Assembly (NCBI RefSeq): GCF_016722965.1
Contig: NZ_JAEQNB010000006.1
Coordinates: 124,001 to 188,000 of the forward strand
Origin: Tumebacillus amylolyticus
GTDB lineage: Bacteria > Bacillota > Bacilli > Tumebacillales > Tumebacillaceae
Length of the DNA stretch: 64,000 nucleotides
Direction of reading: 5' to 3'
The notes beneath the pieces are model-generated. The model saw only the letters and a list, made by a program, of their open reading frames with translations. It was not told the origin of the DNA and ran no database searches. Numbering within the stretch: position 1 is the stretch's first letter; every line of letters begins with the position of its first letter. This document shows positions 14,435-22,300 of the stretch, piece after piece. The position numbers and the translations under genes are program-made.

Positions 14435-15378
14435 TCGAGCCGGTCGTCCCGATGCAGCCGGTGCAAGTTGACGAGCCGTTCGACGATCCCAAGTGGCTGT
14501 ACCAGATCAAGTGGGACGGCGTGCGGATGCTCACCTATCTGGACGAGAGCGGCGTGCGGCTCGTGAATCGAAAGTTGCGAGATCATACATTGAAGTACCC
14601 GGATTTGACAGCCGTGCTTCCTGAGCAGGTGCGTTCGAAATCCGTGGTGCTGGACGGAGAAATCGTAGGGTTCGGCGAGGACGGCAAGCCTTCTTTTTCC
14701 GCCGCTCTCAAGCGGGACTTGGTCAAAAGCGCGGACAAGGCGTTGGCGTTGAGCCGAACCCGTCCGGCGTACTACATGGTCTGGGACATTCTGTACGCAG
14801 ACGGCAAGTGGTTGTTGGACGAGCCGTTGTCCCGTCGTCAGCAACGTCTCGCAGACATCTTGGAGCCGGGCCCGAACGTGAAGCTGGTGGACAGCCACGA
14901 GTCGGGCACGGCGCTTTTTCGCGTCATGCAAGAGCAGGGGATGGAGGGCATCGTCGCCAAGGAACGAGCGGGGAAATACCACCTCGGCGAGTACAACCCA
15001 ACGTGGAAAAAAGTCAAATACTACCGCTTCCTCCACGCGGTCGTCGGCGGTGTCAGTGTCAAAAACGGCCTCGTAAACTCGCTCTTGCTCGGCCTCTACA
15101 ACGACGAGGGCAACCTGATCTTCATCGGCCGCGCCGGCACCGGACTCGACAACGCCATGATCCAAGCCCTCACCCAATTCGTAAACCTTCTGCCCGCGGT
15201 CAAACCCCCTTTTCAAAACCCGCCCCGCCACACCGAAACCGCCTATGAAAAATTGGTCTGGTTCCCTCCACAGCTAGTAGTGGAAGTCAGGTTCCTCGAA
15301 TGGACGTCCGATTTGACACTCAGGTCCCCGGTGGTGCTGGGGTTTCTGGAGAAGCAAGTCATGAGCTGCACGTTTTAA
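14431..15378 (+). CDS. ligD: ATP-dependent DNA ligase, LigD ligase-domain type
   Basis: 315 residues; the ATG at 14431 overlaps the ku stop (ATGA), with GGAGGA directly upstream. It contains only the ligase module: motif I YQIKWDGVR (adenylated Lys ~27), motif III VLDGEIVGF, motif IV EGIVAKE and motif V WKKVKYYR, then an OB fold (LLGLYNDEGNLIFIGRAGTG). It seals nicks after Ku-directed end joining. In B. subtilis ligase and polymerase are fused in one LigD of ~610 residues; here they are separate consecutive genes. A divergent paralogue lies at 43837. Confidence 0.93.
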   Translation: MIEPVVPMQPVQVDEPFDDPKWLYQIKWDGVRMLTYLDESGVRLVNRKLRDHTLKYPDLTAVLPEQVRSKSVVLDGEIVGFGEDGKPSFSAALKRDLVKSADKALALSRTRPAYYMVWDILYADGKWLLDEPLSRRQQRLADILEPGPNVKLVDSHESGTALFRVMQEQGMEGIVAKERAGKYHLGEYNPTWKKVKYYRFLHAVVGGVSVKNGLVNSLLLGLYNDEGNLIFIGRAGTGLDNAMIQALTQFVNLLPAVKPPFQNPPRHTETAYEKLVWFPPQLVVEVRFLEWTSDLTLRSPVVLGFLEKQVMSCTF

Positions 15379-15392
15379 GGAGGAACCCGCCC

Positions 15393-16325
15393 ATGTCCGA
15401 CACCCTACAGGCCGAATACCCGGTCAAAGTCACCAATCTCGACAAAGTGCTCTGGCCGGAAGCGGGCGTAACGAAAGCGGAGTACATTCAGTACATGATC
15501 CACATGAGCCGCTACATGCTCCCACACTACAACGACCGCCTGCTGACCGTCATCCGCTTCCCAAACGGCATCCACGACAAATCGTTCTACCAAAAAAACA
15601 TCCCCGACGGCGCACCCGAGTGGCTGAAAACGCACCCCGTCTACTCCGAAGACTCGCACCGTGAAATCGACTACCTCATCGCCAACAACACGGCAACTCT
15701 GCTCTGGCTTGCCAACCAAGCCGCCATGGAACTGCACCCGTCCTACGCCAAGATTCAAAACCTCGACCAACCGACCAACATCGCGTTCGACCTCGACCCG
15801 ACCGTCAAGGGCGTGGACATCGCAGGGTTTAAAAAAGCAGCCCGTGTCGCGCTGCTTTTAAAAGCGGCTCTCGACGACCTCGGCCTGCCATCCTATCCGA
15901 AAACATCAGGTGCCACCGGCTTGCAGATTTTCATCCCGATTGCACCCGGCTACACTTTTGAAGATACTCGGCTGATTACCCAATTCCTCGCGCAGTACAT
16001 CACCCAAAAAGCGCCCGACATCTGCACCCTGGAGCGTTTCAAAAAAGACCGCGGCGACAAAGTCTATTTCGATTACCTCCAACACTGGAAGAACAAAACG
16101 CTCTCCGGTCCCTACACCCCTCGAGCCGTCGCATCAGCCGCCGTCTCGGCACCCTTGTCTTGGGACGAACTCCGCGAAGGCGTCACCCCCGACTTGTTCA
16201 CGATCCGCACGATGCCCAAGCGTATCGAGGAGGTCGGTGACCTATTTGCCCCGATGAGCTCTCGCGGGGTGGAGATTCGCGACATCTTGCATTTCATTAA
16301 GTACCATCCGACCGGCAAGTTGTAA
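15393..16325 (+). CDS. LigD-type primase/polymerase (PolDom), stand-alone
   Basis: 310 residues, ATG at 15393 behind TAAGGAGGAAC, 14 bases after the ligase stop. It is an archaeo-eukaryotic primase-type NHEJ polymerase: NLDKVLWPEAGVTKAEYIQY near the N terminus, the metal-binding NIAFDLDPT pair of aspartates (~130-138), KTSGATGLQIFIPI (~170-183) and RGDKVYFDYLQH with the third acidic residue. It fills gaps with (ribo)nucleotides at Ku-bound ends. Together ku, ligase and polymerase form a complete three-gene NHEJ operon in which the polymerase is not fused to the ligase. Confidence 0.93.
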   Translation: MSDTLQAEYPVKVTNLDKVLWPEAGVTKAEYIQYMIHMSRYMLPHYNDRLLTVIRFPNGIHDKSFYQKNIPDGAPEWLKTHPVYSEDSHREIDYLIANNTATLLWLANQAAMELHPSYAKIQNLDQPTNIAFDLDPTVKGVDIAGFKKAARVALLLKAALDDLGLPSYPKTSGATGLQIFIPIAPGYTFEDTRLITQFLAQYITQKAPDICTLERFKKDRGDKVYFDYLQHWKNKTLSGPYTPRAVASAAVSAPLSWDELREGVTPDLFTIRTMPKRIEEVGDLFAPMSSRGVEIRDILHFIKYHPTGKL

Positions 16326-16356
16326 CTCATTAGTATCCACTCTGGTGGTTTCCTCC

Positions 16357-16385
16357 TTGACGGGCGTGAACGGCTCTGCTTAAAT
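16357..16385 (+). promoter_or_regulatory. mtnP: Possible promoter of the MTA-salvage operon
   Basis: TTGACG, a 17-base spacer and TTAAAT give a moderate SigA match, ~45 bases before the mtnP start. The whole leader is only 112 bases and shows no SAM riboswitch. Confidence 0.4.
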
Positions 16386-16437
16386 GGAGGTAACTTCTCG
16401 ATTTTTTTCCTCATGTTGCTAAGGAGGCTTTTTGATT

Positions 16438-17229
16438 ATGCAAGCAGATTACGCCATCATCGGCGGCACCGGCGTCTACGATCCGGCCATGCTGGAGAAC
16501 GCGGAACGCCATGAAATAGACACCCCGTTCGGCAAAGCACACGTGACCATCGGCACGTATGCAGGTCGTCGCGTCGCCTTTATGCCGCGCCACGGCTACA
16601 CGCACAGCGTGGCCCCGCACAAAATCAACTACCGTGCCAACATTCGCGCACTGAAACAGATCGGCGTCCACACCGTCCTCGCGACGGCCGCGGTCGGTTC
16701 TCTGAAGGAAGAACACAGACCAGGCGACTTGCTCCTCGTTGATGATTTCCTCGACATGACGAAGTCCCGCCCGACCACATTTTACGAAGGCGCACCGGAG
16801 GGCGTCGTCCACATCGACCTCTCGGACGCCTACTGCGGCCGGACCCGCAACCATTTGCTCGAAACGGCTCAAGCTCAAGGCATCGCGATTTCTAATGGCG
16901 GCGTCTACGTCTGCACGGAGGGCCCTCGCTTTGAGACTCCGGCGGAGATTCGTCTGTACTCGCAATGGGGCGGTTCGGTCGTCGGCATGACCTCCGTACC
17001 GGAAGTTGTACTCGCCAAGGAATCCGAGATGTGCTACGCGACCGTCGCGATGATCACCAACTATTGCACCGGCATCTCGAAGCATCCGCTGACGCACGCA
17101 GAAGTCGTCGAGACGATGCGCGACAACGTGCAAAAAATCCGCGAACTGTTCTTCCACGCCATCGAGCGTGGTTTTGGCGAGCGCACGTGCGCCTGCCCGC
17201 AGGCTTTGGCGGAACTCGGTTCACTGTAA
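16438..17229 (+). CDS. mtnP: S-methyl-5'-thioadenosine phosphorylase
   Basis: 263 residues; the ATG at 16438 is ten bases after AAGGAGG (an in-frame TTG at 16432 is possible). MTAP/PNP-family features: IIGGTGVYDP at the N terminus, FMPRHGYTHSVAPHKINYRA (phosphate and ribose site), YVCTEGPRFETPAEIR and GMTSVPEVVLAKE (base pocket). It splits methylthioadenosine with phosphate into adenine and methylthioribose-1-phosphate. The next genes use that product, so the operon context supports MTA rather than purine nucleoside or inosine as substrate. Confidence 0.9.
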   Translation: MQADYAIIGGTGVYDPAMLENAERHEIDTPFGKAHVTIGTYAGRRVAFMPRHGYTHSVAPHKINYRANIRALKQIGVHTVLATAAVGSLKEEHRPGDLLLVDDFLDMTKSRPTTFYEGAPEGVVHIDLSDAYCGRTRNHLLETAQAQGIAISNGGVYVCTEGPRFETPAEIRLYSQWGGSVVGMTSVPEVVLAKESEMCYATVAMITNYCTGISKHPLTHAEVVETMRDNVQKIRELFFHAIERGFGERTCACPQALAELGSL

Positions 17230-17260
17230 ACGTACATAGGGGAAAAGGGGAGAGACACAT

Positions 17261-18295
17261 ATGCAACCGTTGAAATGGAATGGCAAGTCCCTGCTGGTCC
17301 TCGACCAAACGCTTTTGCCGGAGCAAGAAATTAGGGACGACTGTGACACGTACGAACTGGTCGCTGAAGCGATTGAAAAAATGAAAGTCCGCGGTGCTCC
17401 CGCAATCGGTGCAACCGCCGCGTACGGCATCGCAATCGGAGCAAATGCTTCGGAAGCGCTCGACCTCGACAAAGGCCCGTACCTGACCTACCTCGAATCG
17501 GTTTGCGAACGTCTGGCGAAAACCCGCCCGACCGCCGTCAACCTGTTCTGGGCGATCAAGCGCATGCGCGGTCTGATTGAAGCGAACCAAGACCTCTCCG
17601 TCAAGGAACTCGCGGAGTTGATCACCCGCGAAGCCAACCTCATCGCAGAGGAAGACGTTCGCTTGAACAAGTCGATCGGACAGAACGGCTTGACGTTCAT
17701 CCCGGAGAACGCCCGCATCCTCACGCACTGCAACACGGGGTCTCTGGCGACGTTCGACTACGGAACGGCGCTCGGCGTCATCCGCGCGGCGCACGAAAAG
17801 GGTCGTGTCGAGCACGTTTTTGCAGACGAGACCCGTCCGTATCTGCAAGGCGCCCGATTGACCGCCTTCGAATTGCACCGAGACAACATCCCGGTCTCCG
17901 TTGTCACCGACTCGATGGCGGGCTATCTCATGCAACAAAAAATGGTCGACCTCGTCATCGTCGGGGCGGACCGGATCGCCGCCAACGGCGACGCTGCGAA
18001 CAAGATCGGGACGTACTCGCTCGCCGTTCTCGCCAAGCACCACGGCATTCCGTTTTACGTCGCGGCCCCGATGTCTACGCTCGATTACGAGATGGAGACC
18101 GGAGCTGAGATTGAAATCGAGCAGCGCTCTGCGGACGAAGTGATTTTTATCGGCGGCAAGCGCATGGTTCCGGAAGGCGTACCGGCGTTGCACCCGGCGT
18201 TCGACGTGACCCCGCATGAGCTGATTACGGCGATCATCACCGACAAAGGCAACGTCGAGCAACCGAACACGGAGAACATGTTGAAGCTCTTGTAG
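17261..18295 (+). CDS. mtnA: Methylthioribose-1-phosphate isomerase
   Basis: 344 residues, ATG at 17261 behind GGGGAGAG. eIF2B-like MtnA signatures: KVRGAPAIGATAAYGIAI near residues 45-62, LTHCNTGSLATFDYGTALG (~150-168, catalytic Cys) and VIVGADRIAANGDAANKIGT (~230-250, catalytic Asp). It converts methylthioribose-1-phosphate to methylthioribulose-1-phosphate. Length equals that of Bacillus MtnA. Second gene of the operon, 31 bases after mtnP. Confidence 0.95.
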   Translation: MQPLKWNGKSLLVLDQTLLPEQEIRDDCDTYELVAEAIEKMKVRGAPAIGATAAYGIAIGANASEALDLDKGPYLTYLESVCERLAKTRPTAVNLFWAIKRMRGLIEANQDLSVKELAELITREANLIAEEDVRLNKSIGQNGLTFIPENARILTHCNTGSLATFDYGTALGVIRAAHEKGRVEHVFADETRPYLQGARLTAFELHRDNIPVSVVTDSMAGYLMQQKMVDLVIVGADRIAANGDAANKIGTYSLAVLAKHHGIPFYVAAPMSTLDYEMETGAEIEIEQRSADEVIFIGGKRMVPEGVPALHPAFDVTPHELITAIITDKGNVEQPNTENMLKLL

Positions 18296-18313
18296 CAGAG
18301 GAGGCCCTCTCAA

Positions 18314-18979
18314 ATGAACGAACACATCGAACAAACCAAATCAGAAGTTCTGGACGCGGCCAAACAGATGATCCGCACCGGACTGGTCGCGGCCGTTTGG
18401 GGCAATGTCTCCGCGAGAGTGCCGGGCACGGATCTGGTCGTGATTACTCCAAGCGGTGTCGAGTACGAAACGCTGACGCTTGAGATGCTCTGCGTTCTCG
18501 ACATGGGAACCGGGCAGATGGTCGAAGGCACGTTGAAACCCTCCTCGGAGTCGCCGTTGCATCTCGCCGTCTACCGCGCTCGGGGCGATGTGTTTGGCGT
18601 GATGCATACGCACAGTACGTATGCGAGCGCTTTTTCCTGCGCACGTCAAGAAATTCCGCCGTTGATCGAAGACCTCGCGCAAGTTTGCGGAGGTCCGGTC
18701 TCCGTGGCGGACTATGCGTTGCCGGGAAGTGAGGACGTCGGGCGCAATGTCGTGGAATCCTTGGGCACCAAAGGCGCGGTCCTCATGGCCAACCATGGGG
18801 TCGTCGGCGTGGGCAATACGGTTTCCGAAGCTCTGCGCGTCTGCCAGATCGTTGAAAAAGGCGCGCAAATCTGCGCCATCGCCAAATCGATCGGAGAGCC
18901 CGTCTTGCTTTCCGATGAGGACGTGACTTGGCTGAGAGAGAAATACACGACGGTTTACGGACAACAAAAGGAGAGATAA
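18314..18979 (+). CDS. Class II aldolase, probable methylthioribulose-1-phosphate aldolase
   Basis: 221 residues, ATG at 18314 after GGAGG, 18 bases after mtnA. Fuculose-1-phosphate aldolase family: WGNVSARVPGTDLVVITPSG (phosphate site), KPSSESPLHLAVYR (catalytic Glu), MHTHSTYASAF (two zinc His) and MANHGVVGVG (third His). MtnB, the dehydratase of the classical pathway, belongs to the same superfamily, but this sequence looks more like sugar-phosphate aldolases, and no mtnW/X/C/D genes follow. I infer cleavage to DHAP and methylthioacetaldehyde, the DHAP shunt. Confidence 0.8.
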   Translation: MNEHIEQTKSEVLDAAKQMIRTGLVAAVWGNVSARVPGTDLVVITPSGVEYETLTLEMLCVLDMGTGQMVEGTLKPSSESPLHLAVYRARGDVFGVMHTHSTYASAFSCARQEIPPLIEDLAQVCGGPVSVADYALPGSEDVGRNVVESLGTKGAVLMANHGVVGVGNTVSEALRVCQIVEKGAQICAIAKSIGEPVLLSDEDVTWLREKYTTVYGQQKER

Positions 18980-18982
18980 ATC

Positions 18983-20287
18983 ATGGCACGCACTCTGATT
19001 CACGGCGCGGTCGTCGTACCGGTCTTGGAAGATTCGTATCACAAGGAAGGCTACATCATCATCGAAGGCCAACGCATCGCCGAAGTGGGAGCCGGTGCCT
19101 ACACGGGTTCCCTCGACGGGTTCGACACCGTCATCGACGCTAAAGGCAAGCTCGCCATGCCGGGTCTGATCAACACGCACGGGCATGCTTCGATGACCTT
19201 GCTGCGCGGTTACGCAGACGATCTCCCGCTGCAACAATGGCTGGAAGAACGCTGCTGGCCGATCGAAGCCAAGATGACCGACGAAGACATCTACTGGGGC
19301 GCGCAGCTCGCAATCCTTGAAATGCTCAAGGGCGGCACGACGACGTTCACCGACATGTTCTACTTCATGGATCGCGTGGCGCAAGCGACCGAGGAGTCCG
19401 GCATCCGTGCCGTTCTGTCGCGCGGCATGGTCGGGTTTGACCCGGAGAACGGCGTGAAGCTCAAGGACCAAGCGGTTCAATTCGTTCAGGATTGGCACGG
19501 CAAAGCGGACGGTCGCATCAACGTGATGTTTGGCCCGCACGCAGAGTACACCTGCCCCAAGGACTACCTCGCCCAAGCGGCGCAAGTGGCAACCGAGAAC
19601 AAACGTCCGGTGCAAATTCACCTCTCCGAAACGGTCAAGGAAGTTCAAGATTGCATCGAACGCTACGGCAAGACTCCGGTCGCTCTGCTCGAAGAAGTCG
19701 GGATGTTCAACAACCCGACCCTCGTGGCGCACGCGGTTCACGTCACCGACGAAGACATCGCGATCCTCAAAAAGCACAACGTCACCATCGCGCACAACCC
19801 GGACTCCAACCTCAAGCTCGGCTCCGGCGTGGCACCTGTTCTGAAATTCCTTGAAGCGGGCTTGACCGTCGGTCTCGGCACGGACGGTGCGGCTTCGAAC
19901 AACAATCTCGACATGTTCGAAGAATTGCGCATGGCGGCGATGCTCCACAAAGGCGTCAACCTCGATCCGGTGGCTGTGAACGCATTCCAAGCGGTCCGCT
20001 TGGCAACCAACGGCGGTGCGAAAGCTCTGTTCCTCGAAGACACCCTCGGCACGCTGCAAGCGGGAGCTCTCGCCGACATCATCTTGCTCGACATCGAGCA
20101 GCCGCAATACTACCCGCAACGCCACAACATGATCGCCCACCTCGCGTACTCGTCCAACTCGCGCGACGTGACCGACGTGTTCGTCGACGGCAAGCACATC
20201 GTGAAGGACCGTCAAGTCCTGACCCTCGATGAAAAGAAAATCTACGCCGAGATCGAACGCATCTGCGAACGCCTCTACGCAGAGTAA
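18983..20287 (+). CDS. mtaD: MTA/S-adenosylhomocysteine deaminase-type amidohydrolase
   Basis: 434 residues, ATG at 18983, three bases after the aldolase stop with AAGGAGAG just before. Amidohydrolase/TRZ-ATZ fold: PGLINTHGHASMTLLRG (~55-70, HxH metal site), QIHLSETVKEVQDC (metal His), VAHAVHVTDEDIAIL and VGLGTDGAASNNNLDMFEEL (metal Asp, ~300). It deaminates MTA, SAH or 5'-deoxyadenosine to the inosine derivatives. With mtnP in the same operon, adenine-side and deaminated routes coexist. Last gene before a strong terminator. Confidence 0.92.
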   Translation: MARTLIHGAVVVPVLEDSYHKEGYIIIEGQRIAEVGAGAYTGSLDGFDTVIDAKGKLAMPGLINTHGHASMTLLRGYADDLPLQQWLEERCWPIEAKMTDEDIYWGAQLAILEMLKGGTTTFTDMFYFMDRVAQATEESGIRAVLSRGMVGFDPENGVKLKDQAVQFVQDWHGKADGRINVMFGPHAEYTCPKDYLAQAAQVATENKRPVQIHLSETVKEVQDCIERYGKTPVALLEEVGMFNNPTLVAHAVHVTDEDIAILKKHNVTIAHNPDSNLKLGSGVAPVLKFLEAGLTVGLGTDGAASNNNLDMFEELRMAAMLHKGVNLDPVAVNAFQAVRLATNGGAKALFLEDTLGTLQAGALADIILLDIEQPQYYPQRHNMIAHLAYSSNSRDVTDVFVDGKHIVKDRQVLTLDEKKIYAEIERICERLYAE

Positions 20288-20307
20288 TCGAACAACGGCA
20301 TCTTGGA

Positions 20308-20352
20308 AAAAGAGACCCGGCCCTCCGCATGGAGTGGCCGGGTCTTTTTTTC
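20308..20352 (+). terminator. Terminator of the MTA-salvage operon
   Basis: AGACCCGGCC pairs with GGCCGGGTCT (10 bp), with T7 and flanking A run. Confidence 0.92.
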
Positions 20353-20418
20353 AAAAATATTTTGATTGAGGCAGGAGGGAATTAATCTTCGCTATCTAAT
20401 ACTATACTCAGCAAGCGA

Positions 20419-20432
20419 TGAAAACGCTTGCA
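20419..20432 (+). promoter_or_regulatory. cre (CcpA) site upstream of the amylase gene
   Basis: TGAAAACGCTTGCA fits the Bacillus cre consensus TGWAARCGYTWNCW at every position, inside the wider inverted repeat GCAAGCG-N7-CGCTTGC (20411-20431). It lies 27 bases before the amylase ATG and just after a TATACT -10-like hexamer, where CcpA binding would block transcription. Confidence 0.8.
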
Positions 20433-20458
20433 CAGAGAGAAGATGGGGAGGCATCCTT

Positions 20459-22186
20459 ATGAAAAACAAGCGATTGGCCAAAGCGTTTGCCGTGTTGACA
20501 CCTGCAGTTCTGATCGGCTCGATGTTGGCACAACCGGCTTCGGCAGGGGTGTTGATGCAAGGCTTTTACTGGGACGCAACGGCGTCCGGGACTTCGTGGT
20601 GGAACAACCTCGGCAGCAAAGCCAACGAATTGAAAAACGCCGGCTTCACCGCCGTCTGGATTCCGCCGGTCATCAAGGGCGCATCGGGCGGTTACTCGAA
20701 CGGGTATGATCCGTTCGACGACTACGACCTGGGAAGCAAAGACCAGATGGGCAGCATCCCGACCCACTGGGGGACCCGTGAAGAACTTCAAAAGTCTGTT
20801 GCGATGATGCGCTCCAACGGTCTCGATGTCTACGTGGACATCGTCAACAACCACCGCAACGGGGACAGCGGCAACTGGATTTATTCGTATAAGGACGCAT
20901 ACGGCAATGCAAGCGGCGGACGATTCGGCAAGGGGCAGTATGACTTCCATCCGGGCTACAGCGCCCAAGATGCAAACGTTCCCAACGACGACTCCTCGTT
21001 CGGTCGCGACCTCGCTCATGACAGCGCGTACGTAGCAAGCGGTCTGAAAGACGCGGGCGATTGGATGACCAAAGCGCTCGACATCCAAGGATACCGCCTC
21101 GACTATGTCAAGGGCTACTCCTACACGTTTATCAAAGACTATCTGAATTATGGCGCAATGGCGGGCAAGTTCGCAGTCGGCGAATACTACGATTCCAACC
21201 GCGACACGCTCAACTGGTGGAGCTCGACCGCGACGGGAGGCCGTGCGTCGGCGTTTGACTTCTCTCTGCGCGAAGAACTCAAGAGCATGAGCAACGGCGG
21301 CGGCTTCTACGACATGTCCCGACTCGACCATGCGGGTCTTGCGGGCATCAATCCGGGAGCGGCGGTTACGTTCGTGGAGAACCACGACACCGACCGTGAC
21401 AGCGCGATCACGAAAAACAAACATCTCGCTTACGCCTACATCCTCACCTCCGAAGGTTATCCGACGGTGTTCTACAAGGACTACTACAACTACGGCATGA
21501 AGACCACGATCGACAACCTGATCTGGATTCATGAAAAAATCGCATCCGGCACGACGACGCAGCGCTGGAAAGACACCGACGTGTTCGCCTTCGAGCGCAT
21601 GGGCGGCAACCATTTGCTGTCCGCGCTCAACGACAACGGCTCTTCCAGCAAAACGATCACCGTCGCAACGGGCTTTGGCGCAAACGTCACGCTTCATGAC
21701 TACACCGGCCACAGCGGCGATGTCACGACCAACGGCAGCGGCCAAGCGACGATCACGATCCCGGCCAACTCCTATGTGGCGTACTCCAAGACGGGCATCA
21801 CCGGCTCGTTCTCCCCGGCTCAGAAAGCGGTCACCCAAGAATTCGCGGGGGCGAAAGACCTCGACATCAAACCGGCGGACAACACCCAACTCGTGCAAGT
21901 CGGCCGCATCTACGCGCAATCGGGCAAACCGATCTCGGCGGCTCTCTACTACGACATCGCATCTTGGACGACGTCGACGAACATCTACCTCGAACTCGAC
22001 AACACAGCGGGTGCCGTCGCAACGTCGAAAACGTACACCAGCGCAACGGCTCAAGGCACGGCGTTGACCTACACGCCGACCACGACCGGTTGGTACACGT
22101 TCAAGATTCGCAGCAACAGCACGCCGGCCGCCAACGCGAAACCGAAATACTGGCTGAAAACCACCTACACCGCTCCGCAGCAATAA
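20459..22186 (+). CDS. Secreted GH13 alpha-amylase
   Basis: 575 residues, ATG at 20459 behind GGGGAGGC. Signal peptide to about residue 30 (AQPASA). The (beta/alpha)8 barrel has the four GH13 regions: I DIVNNHR (~127), II GYRLDYVK with the nucleophile Asp (~215), III VGEYYD with the acid/base Glu (~242), IV FVENHDTDR with the stabilising Asp (~309). A beta domain C follows (~390-460), and then a ~110-residue C-terminal beta-sandwich (DLDIKPADNTQLVQVG; GWYTFKIRSNST), like a pre-peptidase C-type or carbohydrate-binding domain. It hydrolyses internal alpha-1,4 bonds in starch outside the cell. The cre site implies glucose repression. Confidence 0.93.
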   Translation: MKNKRLAKAFAVLTPAVLIGSMLAQPASAGVLMQGFYWDATASGTSWWNNLGSKANELKNAGFTAVWIPPVIKGASGGYSNGYDPFDDYDLGSKDQMGSIPTHWGTREELQKSVAMMRSNGLDVYVDIVNNHRNGDSGNWIYSYKDAYGNASGGRFGKGQYDFHPGYSAQDANVPNDDSSFGRDLAHDSAYVASGLKDAGDWMTKALDIQGYRLDYVKGYSYTFIKDYLNYGAMAGKFAVGEYYDSNRDTLNWWSSTATGGRASAFDFSLREELKSMSNGGGFYDMSRLDHAGLAGINPGAAVTFVENHDTDRDSAITKNKHLAYAYILTSEGYPTVFYKDYYNYGMKTTIDNLIWIHEKIASGTTTQRWKDTDVFAFERMGGNHLLSALNDNGSSSKTITVATGFGANVTLHDYTGHSGDVTTNGSGQATITIPANSYVAYSKTGITGSFSPAQKAVTQEFAGAKDLDIKPADNTQLVQVGRIYAQSGKPISAALYYDIASWTTSTNIYLELDNTAGAVATSKTYTSATAQGTALTYTPTTTGWYTFKIRSNSTPAANAKPKYWLKTTYTAPQQ

Positions 22187-22188
22187 CG

Positions 22189-22230
22189 AAAAAAACCGTC
22201 GATCTCCTCGGAGACGGCGGTTTTTTCTCC
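22189..22230 (+). terminator. Terminator after the amylase gene
   Basis: AAAACCGTC pairs with GGCGGTTTT around a second small stem CTCC-TC-GGAG, then T6. Confidence 0.85.
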
Positions 22231-22300
22231 CTATTTACGAAAATCCCCAAAACTAGTAAAATTCAGGAAACGGCAATACGAAAAGGAGATCGTTCCTGTT

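Noticed and set aside
16326-16437. SAM riboswitch expected before methionine-salvage genes
   Set aside because: The leader is only 112 bases, without the long stem set of a SAM-I or SAM-II riboswitch.
18341-20215. Minus-strand open frame of 624 codons opposite the aldolase and mtaD
   Set aside because: It spans two real genes and their junction and shows no protein family signature.
20408-22183. Minus-strand open frame of 591 codons opposite the amylase
   Set aside because: Antisense shadow; would include the reverse of the amylase promoter and signal peptide.
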